Source of the DNA: Actinidia chinensis
Taxonomy: Eukaryota > Streptophyta > Magnoliopsida > Ericales > Actinidiaceae
DNA length: 10,000 nt
NCBI GenBank assembly: GCA_009663005.1
Contig: VIGQ01002192.1
Location: forward strand, 12,501 to 22,500
Direction of reading: 5' to 3'
The number at the start of each line of letters is the position of its first letter. Within the stretch, counting starts at the first letter, position 1. The notes beneath the pieces were generated by a model, which worked only from the letters and a program-made list of their open reading frames with translations, had not been told where the DNA came from and did no database searches. This document shows positions 1 to 6,765 of the stretch, piece by piece. A program made the translations under genes and the position numbers.

Positions 1-203
1 AGATTAAATTTGGCAAACCATAAAAGAAACTAATAAATATAGCCTAAGATAAGTTTCGAGGAAAATCTTAGACTATTAAGTTTTGTGGTTCTAGTAAGCA
101 GTCTCAATGAAAAAATTAATGAGCGCAAGAAAAGTAGTTGTAGTTAGTTTTTCATATTTGGACAGTTGAGGGGGTTGAGGAGATGTTCCATGGGAGTAAT
201 AAG

Positions 204-251
204 TCTCTCCCTCTCCCTCTCTCCCTCTCCCTCTCCCTCTCCCTCTCCCTC
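204..251 (+). repeat. CT-rich microsatellite
   Basis: An almost pure pyrimidine tract built mainly of CTCCCT hexamers, interrupted by a few extra CT dinucleotides. Such CT tracts are common near plant promoters but no gene is seen close by. Confidence 0.9.
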
Positions 252-1070
252 ATGCCCTAATTTCATTTTCTTGGCAATGTTGGCATAACTTAATATTCAC
301 CCAAGTTGATTTTTCACTTTGTCAAATTAGAAACTTCTAAGTACAAGTGAGTCAACTCTACAAATTTTTACAGGTGGAGACTTGAGTGTCTAATTGTGAT
401 TCCGTCATGGACTTGTATTTTTTCTGTTCTAATGCAGAATTATATAATATGATGAGAATCTCAAAACATACAAATTTCAAGATAGATTATATGACTGAGA
501 GTACATTAAATAAGGTTAACTTCACGAGCTTTTGACGGTAGTAACAAAAAAGTCTTTAATTTTACAAATTCTATGCAGAATTTGCACTTATTATTACCAT
601 CAACGACCTATTTTTGCAATTCTATAGCCATCAAATTACAATTCTATTTAATTAAGACATTAAAATAATATGACATGTTTACATGAGAAAAAACATTCAT
701 TGTGATCAGTTGCACATGTCAGTTCAAAAGTCCCCCACACAATGAGGAACCTTTGAATCCGCAAAAGTTGCCGACGAAGACAAAGTCCGCATAATTGTGT
801 TGAAAAATGTCCTCCAAAATTCCGAATACCAAAAATGTTCTATATTGCAAAAATTATTGCAAAGAAATCTTTTGGACCACATTTTAAGGCAAAAAGGTCT
901 CATCTATGAAACTCAATGATGCAAGAAGATCCTTTTAAACAAGGAAAAATAATTCTTAGTAATGAAGCAAGATGGAAACTTCTTTCAAGAGGTTAGAAAA
1001 AAAACATAAAAACTATATAACCGCTGAAACTGAATTAATTTGTGCGATTTAATTATCTAGATATTCTTCT
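252..1070. other. Gene-free AT-rich intergenic DNA
   Basis: No ORF of useful length, splice-linked exon series or RNA gene is visible. A weak 13-bp inverted pair (TTGACGGTAGTAA near 532 against its near-complement near 590-602) is the only structure seen. The stretch before it (1-203) is equally featureless. Confidence 0.6.
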
Positions 1071-1071
1071 A

Positions 1072-1171
1072 GGGAAATGATTTCTACACTCCTAAAATTG
1101 ATGTTTGCACTCTTACTTTTATAAAATTTGAATTGCAGAAATCAATTTTAGGAGTGTAGAAATTATTTTTC
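1072..1171. mobile_element. Fold-back MITE-like element
   Basis: A 23-bp perfect inverted repeat pairs 1080-1102 with 1141-1163 across a 38-nt spacer. Pairing continues outward to 1072 and 1171 with three mismatches, all transition-type. A short TGCA pairing also extends inward. The whole is about 100 bp, very AT-rich and without an ORF, typical of a miniature inverted-repeat transposable element. I could not define a clear target-site duplication, so the superfamily is open. Confidence 0.6.
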
Positions 1172-1373
1172 TTTTTCTATGTAGTGAAAACATTGAGTAA
1201 AAGTGAGTATTTAGGTAAATACATTCTAATAAAAAACAAAAAAAAAAGAGTGCAAATAAAGAAAATATGAAAATCACCAATCTATTTATAAATATTATTT
1301 GTATTAATCTAAATTAAATGACACTTGTTCTGAATGACGTTCTTATGTATTTGAGAAATCTTAAGTTTCTCGA

Positions 1374-1512
1374 ATTTTGAAATCAAAAAATGTTTTTTAA
1401 ATTTAAAAATGGATGATATAAATTCACTTGATTATGTAATTTTACATATTCAAGTGAATTTATATTATTTATTTTAAATTAAAAAAACTTTTCTTAGTTC
1501 AAATTTAAAAAT
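1374..1512. mobile_element. Second fold-back element
   Basis: A nearly continuous palindrome centred near 1440. The inner arms 1417-1440 and 1441-1465 pair over about 24 bp with one mismatch. The outer arms pair more loosely to about 1374 and 1506, with stretches such as ATTTTGAAAT against its decayed complement. It has almost no loop and no ORF. A MITE or another imperfect palindrome fits. It shares no obvious sequence with the element at 1072-1171. Confidence 0.5.
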
Positions 1513-3000
1513 CATAGCACTACTCTATTTATTTAACCAAGGGAAATTAATTTCAATGTTCTTCCATTGACTTGACCACATCTTAGTCAAATATTTGTTT
1601 CATACACTGTACACATCAGCATCATAATAGAATCATATGTTAACTTAATCTGGGACAATAACTCAAATGTCAGAACTAGCTAATTGAATAGTCAAATTCT
1701 GGAGTTATTTTTATAATTTTTTTATAAATAAAAAAGAAAGTGTGCTATGGAACCGAAATCACGTTCCAGTGCATGTTTTTGTATTAAAACGAACATAGAA
1801 TTTTTTATTAAAAAAATCTCCTGATTAAACCGTCCAATTCCAATCCGAACTCTTAATTTGATTTCAGGTTCCGAATATGTTGTGCATTATGCACAAGTGG
1901 TTTAATCACAACGAACTAAACTATCATTTTTTATTAATTAATCCTAGATTGATGCGGTCTGATGGATCGGTATCTTGGAAATGGGATTTAATAATTTTTT
2001 CAGATTAATTAATTAAGATCAATTCATAGTTTCAGACAATATTGGTTATGCTTAGTTCATTGTATTTAGAGACACTAACTCTAAATTTTACTATTTTTCG
2101 ATGTAATACCCTATGCTTAGTGTGGGGATGGAAAGTGTAGACAAAGGGGTGGAGCCAGGATTTTTTTGGTGCTCCTAAACTCTATTCGATCGAACCTACA
2201 AGGCATGAATTATGAGAAGGACCACTTGGAGCTGTTTCTGGAATGACTCTCCGACGGTTAATTAAAATAAGAGAAATTTTATCAAAAAGAGAGTCCTTAA
2301 CCTCTGATTCTAGAGAGAGAAATAGAAAGTATTGATTATCCATCCAGGAGAGAAGAGTGCTCATTTTTATAGTATACCTCAGCGCGTACAAATAGTTGTT
2401 GGGTTAGCAAGCAAGTGGTTGATCCAATCATGCCCCTATGAATGTGGTTGTTAGCTAGTCTATCACATCATAAGAACTTGAGCTCATGCGTGCGTGTGGT
2501 GGTGAAAGCTTTGTGTGTACGTTATTCATTATCCCGCAACTCGGTCAAGGTGGTCATTGTGTTCGTTATCCGAAAAGCGACCGTCCATCGGTGGCGCACA
2601 GTGGAGCTCGTTCAGGAATATAGTTAGATAATTTATCCTTTTACAATTAGAAAATGTGTGACAAAAAAGTAAATAATTTATTAAAATTGTTGGGTTTTTG
2701 ACTAATTGTCTGCTATGAAGTTGAATAATTAACATTATATAGCTTATTCTTTGTTGAATGACAATTTGTTGTACAAAAAACGAACCCTTTCTTACATAAT
2801 TTGAAAAGTGAAGGTAGAGCTAGAAAGCAAAAGGTTAGCTACAATCATTGAATATTCTTAAATTTGTAGAATAGATTACATTTTACTTTTCTTTAAATTT
2901 ATTAATACCAACTTAACAAAAACACATAAATCTAGTTAATTAGGGATAGATATGATTGATAAACGAACCAAACAACTAAAACTTAGCTTGTAATTGATTA
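1513..3000. other. Intergenic DNA with one short palindrome and no supported gene
   Basis: Mostly AT-rich. A perfect 17-nt palindrome with one central base lies at 1880-1896 (arms TTGTGCAT / ATGCACAA). A less AT-rich patch at about 2400-2625 contains short overlapping ORFs on both strands that resemble nothing I know; it may be an eroded gene or repeat fragment. The small ORF at 2182-2391 is listed separately. Confidence 0.5.
2182..2391 (-). other. Small ORF with a peptide-hormone-like C-terminus, doubtful
   Basis: A 69-codon ORF whose C-terminal part reads RRRVIPETAPSGPSHNS. This loosely recalls the proline-rich, PSGPS...HN endings of plant secreted peptides of the IDA-like and CLE groups, but the spacing is wrong for both. 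The N-terminus has no convincing signal peptide; a hydrophobic patch YFLFLSL occurs near residue 24. A CTATAAA string lies near its start on the minus strand, over the first codons. It may be chance or a decayed gene. I do not assign a function. Confidence 0.15.
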
Positions 3001-3006
3001 GTTAAA

Positions 3007-3276
3007 AGATCGTTTGAGATCAATTTACTTGATAAAAAAATTAAAATCGAATATATTTATAAAGTTCGTTAAGATTTTAAGCTAAGTTTGAACAATCTAC
3101 TACTTGCTTCGATAAATTTATAATAATAGTTAAAAAAATTAAATTACTCGAGTTTAGGTTGTGATCAACATGATTAAAGTACATTTGAAATCAATTCTCT
3201 TGATAAATTAACTCAGCTCAAATATATATTTAAAATAACTAAATTTAAACAATTTATTATACGACTCATTTATCAG
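3007..3276 (+). repeat. Degenerate direct repeat of about 100-115 bp
   Basis: Unit 1 (about 3007-3122) and unit 2 (about 3179-3276) share, in order, TTTGA(G/A)ATCAATT, CTTGATAAA, AATATAT, a TAA(G/A)TTT(G/A)AACAAT block, a TA(C/T)...CGA stretch and TTTAT. The units are separated by a related AT-rich linker. The phrasing resembles AT-rich repetitive DNA common in plant intergenic regions. No coding content. Confidence 0.4.
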
Positions 3277-3589
3277 CACTAGTACCAAAGCTTGAGCTTT
3301 ACATCCACCTTTGATAAGTCTACAGGTGAAGCAGATCCATTATTATTCATTTTTACGTATGAAAATATTCATAATGTTTTTGCTATCGGTTTCAATTTTT
3401 TCCCTCTTCTTTAGCATTGTAGAAAAGAAAAATAGTAAGAACTCTGAGAAAATACCGTCGATCTTATATATTAATTTTTATTTTCGTATGAAATCAATTA
3501 GCTAGAAAGAGACTCAAAAGTCTAAAATTTTGATCACATATAAAAAAAAACTTCAAATAAAAAATTTAAAAATCGAAAACCTAGCCAAA

Positions 3590-3905
3590 CGGGGCCTTAT
3601 GCCAATGCTTCAAATCCGCGGTCGGAACGCGGTAAGAGAATTCCACGTGTCGGTCCATCCAAAACCATTTCCCGACAAAGCAACACGCTCACGTGCTGTA
3701 TTGGGACCCCCGTCTGTTCCATTTGCACACGGAACTCGCAAAAGTTGACTTGTACCTCAAAACCCCAACATGTTGGTCCCACCTCCTCTCTATCATTACT
3801 CCACGACCGCGGGTTTCTGCTTCCGTGTATCTTTGGGCACACTCGAATTGTTACACCACACAAGTGGGCCCCGAAATAGTCCTCCTTCTATTGCTTCCGT
3901 TAATT
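3590..3905 (+). promoter_or_regulatory. Distal promoter-like island with G-boxes, TCP sites and auxin elements
   Basis: Roughly half G+C by eye, against very AT-rich flanks. It holds two CACGTG G-boxes (3644-3649, 3690-3695), an ABRE-type ACGTGTC (3645-3651), TGTCGG and CCGACA auxin-response hexamers (3648-3653, 3672-3677), a TTGACT W-box core (3745-3750), GGTCCCAC (3775-3782) and GTGGGCCC (3864-3871), the last two fitting TCP consensus sites. Short ORFs cross it on both strands but resemble nothing and look accidental. It is 2.9 kb before the Aux/IAA ATG, and that is the only gene visible. It could instead serve a lost or unseen transcript nearby. Strand is assigned by the gene it probably serves. 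Confidence 0.5.
3644..3677. promoter_or_regulatory. G-box fused to an inverted pair of TGTCGG auxin-response elements
   Basis: CACGTGTCGG at 3644-3653 overlaps a G-box with the high-affinity ARF hexamer TGTCGG. Its inverse, CCGACA, follows at 3672-3677 with exactly 18 nt between the hexamers. ARF DNA-binding domains dimerise on inverted TGTCGG pairs, with spacings of 7-8 and about one helical turn more (17-18) reported as favoured. G-boxes coupled to auxin elements bind bZIP partners. The sequence match is exact; function and target gene are inferred. Confidence 0.5.
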
Positions 3906-3982
3906 AAACTAATCAATATGACTTCATTCATGGAGTTTGGATCCTCACAAGTGTGTGCATGATGAAGTGATTTTAAAGTGTA

Positions 3983-4084
3983 TAAAATAATATTATTTTA
4001 TATATTTTAAAATTAAAATAATATTATTTTAATGAATAAGTAAAAACGATATCATTTTATGTTAAACCAAAATAATATCATTTT
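3983..4084. repeat. Cluster of four related 16-22 bp palindromes
   Basis: An 18-bp perfect palindrome at 3983-4000 and a 22-bp perfect palindrome at 4012-4033 share the core AAAATAATATTATTTT. Two variants follow: AAAACGATATCATTTT (4043-4058) and AAAATAATATCATTTT (4069-4084). All have the form AAAA-N8-TTTT. The spacing between them is irregular, so this is not a simple tandem array. Confidence 0.55.
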
Positions 4085-4569
4085 CGTCGGAAGTGTATTT
4101 GTACAATCACGATCACTTGCCATACACACATACCAAATCCTCATTCATGATCCAATTTGCCCATTTATTCTCATTTTTAAAAATATAAAAATGGATAGAT
4201 CATAAATTTTAAAATAATTGTACAATGACTCCATGTAAACACATATCAGGATGAAGACTGTACAATTTGCCAACCAGCGTCATTCGAGTTTTCTTAGTAG
4301 ATCGTCTTTTAGACTGATTTTATATTTATTATGAAGTTTTAAAATTCATCCGACTCCAATGATCAACAACTATATTTAATTATAAATAAATTTAACACTC
4401 TACTTTCTTTTTTTTCTTATATGACTAGACATTTGGATTTTAGGTTTTGGGAAAATAATATAAAAAAATCTACTTGCATAGGAGAGCACATTAATATTCT
4501 GACTGCTAAAATTATAATTTTGTCTATTGGACTTGTAGATGCTCTTATCGCAATCCTTAACAAAAAACC

Positions 4570-4807
4570 TTTCATGGTGGACCGAAGCAGAGAATCCAAA
4601 CCCCAAAATAATTGAAATGAGTATGAAGGACGGAAGGGACCGTCTCCAACCGACCGATGGCCCAAACTTAGAAGCACCCGAAATCACAGACGGTCGTTCG
4701 CATCGTGTAATTACGATAACGGTGGAACAATCTCACATGCCGCTCACGGGGACACGCGGTCATTCTCCACGGGTCTAATCAAGAGCTGTCGACCACCTCA
4801 AGTCTCC
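4570..4807 (+). promoter_or_regulatory. Second promoter-like island
   Basis: A G+C-enriched stretch between AT-rich blocks. It contains TGGGCC (minus strand, near 4658-4665), GTCGAC within TGTCGA (4787-4793), TGTCCC (minus strand, near 4749-4755) and a GGACCGTCTCC stretch near 4637. Two overlapping ORFs of 60-95 codons cross it in different frames and do not resemble known proteins. Best read as old regulatory DNA of the downstream Aux/IAA gene. A remnant of another gene is possible. Confidence 0.35.
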
Positions 4808-4814
4808 AAAAATT

Positions 4815-5305
4815 GTATATAATTAGTAATACCCTTACATATGAACTACCTAAAAAAAAAATTAAATCTATTTATTAGAATTTTATAATTTAAAAAATAG
4901 GCAAAATATAAACGTCATATAAAAAATATATTGCATACATATATAAAAAAATATATTGCTATAAAATGGAGAATAAATTAAAAATTACAGTGATTTTAAA
5001 AAGTTTTGCTAGTTTTGAAGAAATGAGAAAAAAATAAAGACGTGTTTTAGTTTTTTTGTTGTGGGTTCTACTAAAAAATGATCTAATGGGTAAAATATAT
5101 GCCCATTTTTAAATATTTTTTGTCTATTAGATAAAAATATATGTGGACTCCACACCTTTTAAGAAGAAGGAAGCGATAGTTTTGAGAGGAAAAAAAATAA
5201 TTTCAAGTGAAATCTCAGCCGTTAGATTAATTCAAATGAATTTAAACCGTAGATAGCAAGAGATATATTTAAGATTTAAAATGAGTTGTGATTTATAATA
5301 TAGAT
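4815..5305 (+). repeat. AT-rich dispersed repeat, copy A
   Basis: About 490 bp that align by eye along their whole length with 6090-6562 in the same orientation. Shared landmarks in order: TTAGAATTTTA, TATTGCTATAAAAT, AAATTAAAAA, GAAATGAGA, a GGGTAAA...ATATGCC stretch, TTTAAGAAGAA, AAATCTCA, TTAATT and AATATAGAT. It carries a 13-nt palindrome TGTGGACTCCACA (5142-5154) that has decayed in copy B. No ORF, so any mobile element would be non-autonomous. Terminal repeats could not be defined; ends are approximate. Confidence 0.6.
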
Positions 5306-5324
5306 AAAGTGAATGACATATACC

Positions 5325-5410
5325 GGTCAAAGTGCGTTGCTTAAATGGGTCCCACTGGCCCTGCTGCTGTAAACTGTTTGTTAAAGAAGCCAAAGAAGTG
5401 GGACAGTTTT
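5325..5410 (+). promoter_or_regulatory. Third promoter-like island with a TCP-type site
   Basis: Short G+C-richer block directly after repeat copy A. GGTCCCAC (5348-5355) matches the class I TCP consensus GGNCCCAC, and its core returns inverted as AGTGGGAC at 5397-5404, forming an 8-bp inverted pair (GTCCCACT / AGTGGGAC). CTGCTGCTG lies between them. No coding sequence is seen. Confidence 0.35.
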
Positions 5411-5460
5411 GAGTGGAAAGAAGTCCGAATACAAATTATAGGGTGTAGGATGTAATTTCT

Positions 5461-5664
5461 AAAATATGAGAGATTTGGTTACATTTGTTAGAAATCTCGA
5501 GGGAGGTCTTTGTAATTTACCCTTCTTTTTTCAAATTCTGAATCCTATAAGAGTCTCTATATAAAATGTGAGAGATTTGATTATGTTTGTTAGAAATTTT
5601 GTGGGAGATATTTGTTATTTATCCTTCTTTTTTTCAAATTTTGAATCCTATAAGACTTTATATT
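5461..5664 (+). repeat. 102-bp tandem duplication
   Basis: Unit 1 (5461-5562) and unit 2 (5563-5664) are adjacent direct repeats with a 102-bp period. Both read AAAAT(A/G)TGAGAGATTTG, TTTGTTAGAAAT, CCTTCTTTTTT, TCAAATT and GAATCCTATAAGA in the same order, with scattered differences (roughly 85% identical by eye). No ORF runs through either copy. Confidence 0.75.
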
Positions 5665-5938
5665 TGAAGAACCAAAGGGTGTCCAAGTAATTTTACTCTC
5701 TATCACGTAGATATAGAATGTGGGGGAAGATATTTTAAAATAAAAAATATAAATTAATCAGTGACTACTAATGTTTGATGACTCAAATTTCTTTGCATGC
5801 ATTATTTTTTTAATTAATTCTGCCAAATAAATAATTCAAATTACATTAATTTGAAAAGAAAAATATTATTTTGACAAAAAATTTATGCAAAAATTACTAG
5901 TAGAATGACGTATCAGTATCAAGAGTACATCCAATTTG

Positions 5939-5960
5939 AGAGAGAGAGAGAGAGAGAGAG
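5939..5960 (+). repeat. GA dinucleotide microsatellite
   Basis: Eleven uninterrupted GA units, with a short second GA run at 5971-5978. It lies between the 102-bp tandem duplication and repeat copy B, in the Aux/IAA upstream region. GA tracts can bind BPC/GAGA-type factors in plants, but nothing here shows a role. Confidence 0.9.
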
Positions 5961-6089
5961 CGCTTTTTTAGAGAGAGAATATCACTTTGACCACAAATGT
6001 GCGGAAGGAGATAAAGGCTAAAATTTTCAATTGAACAAAATATTAGACAAGATCCTATCTAGGATAGGTGAGATTAGAAAACTAACTAA

Positions 6090-6562
6090 TAATTGTCCGT
6101 GTCTATATACACTATATCTCTTAAAAAAATTACTTCTTATACGTACTCGTTAGAATTTTACAGCTTAAAAAATAATAAGATAATAAGGTCAGATAAGAAG
6201 ATTACAGTAAATGCCTATACGAATAGAGATATATTGCTATAAAATAGAGAACAAATTAAAAAGTATAATGGTTTTGAAAAGTGTTGTTAGTTTGAGAGAA
6301 ATGAGAAGAAAAAAAATGAGTGAATTAAAAAATAACATCTCATTAAAAAAATAAACAAATGAGTAAAAAATATGCCTAGTTTTTTTAAAAAATCATAACT
6401 TACGTTGGTTCCACGCATTTAAGAAGAATGAAGTGAATTTTTTTTTTAAAAAATTAAGTTTAGATAAAATCTCAATAATTAAATTAATTTAAATAAATTT
6501 CAACTATAAATAATAAGAAGAATATTCAAAAATATTTATGTCATATATAATATAATATAGAT
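6090..6562 (+). repeat. AT-rich dispersed repeat, copy B
   Basis: Second, more decayed copy of the unit at 4815-5305, in direct orientation and ending right at the core promoter of the Aux/IAA gene, about 85 bp before the TATA box. The same landmarks occur in the same order with many substitutions and small indels, so the two copies separated long ago or inserted independently. No coding capacity. Confidence 0.6.
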
Positions 6563-6646
6563 GACTTTGCCTTGGCAAAGGAGACTAAACAAAAAAACCT
6601 TAAAAAATCTTAACGACCGTCAATTAGGCAGTCAACAGCAGGACCG

Positions 6647-6654
6647 TATATATA
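6647..6654 (+). promoter_or_regulatory. TATA box and core promoter of the Aux/IAA gene
   Basis: TATATATA followed by GTAG lies 112 bp before the ATG, which predicts a start site near 6675-6685 and a 5' leader of about 85 nt. The leader has no upstream ATG. The proximal stretch 6563-6646 is less AT-rich than the repeat before it. It contains a TTGACT W-box core on the minus strand (6631-6636) and a 7-bp palindrome with a 2-nt loop (CTTTGCC / GGCAAAG, 6565-6580). No canonical TGTCTC or TGTCGG element was seen in these 200 bp; the closest upstream variants are TGTCCG and TGTCTA near 6096-6105. Confidence 0.65.
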
Positions 6655-6765
6655 GTAGAAACAAACGCGTCTTTGTGGGTGGGTGGTTCACACTTCACAT
6701 TACGAGTCATAAAATAACAACGAAAAGCCAAACATTACAAAAGCAGCCTAGAGCGAGAGAGCGAG

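Noticed and set aside
204..251. CT tract and other short repeats as a CRISPR array
   Set aside because: These are simple microsatellite units without spacers, in a eukaryotic genome.
3597..3962. Overlapping ORFs on both strands in the distal island (minus 3597-3863, plus 3693-3962)
   Set aside because: They resemble no protein. The G+C-rich composition lowers stop frequency, and the cis-element content points to regulatory DNA.
4400..4778. Four overlapping ORFs of 64-95 codons on both strands
   Set aside because: They overlap in several frames, have no recognisable motifs and straddle a composition boundary.
4815..6562. The repeats as LTRs of a retrotransposon
   Set aside because: The two copies flank only about 780 bp without coding sequence, primer-binding site or polypurine tract, and are too diverged for a recent LTR pair.
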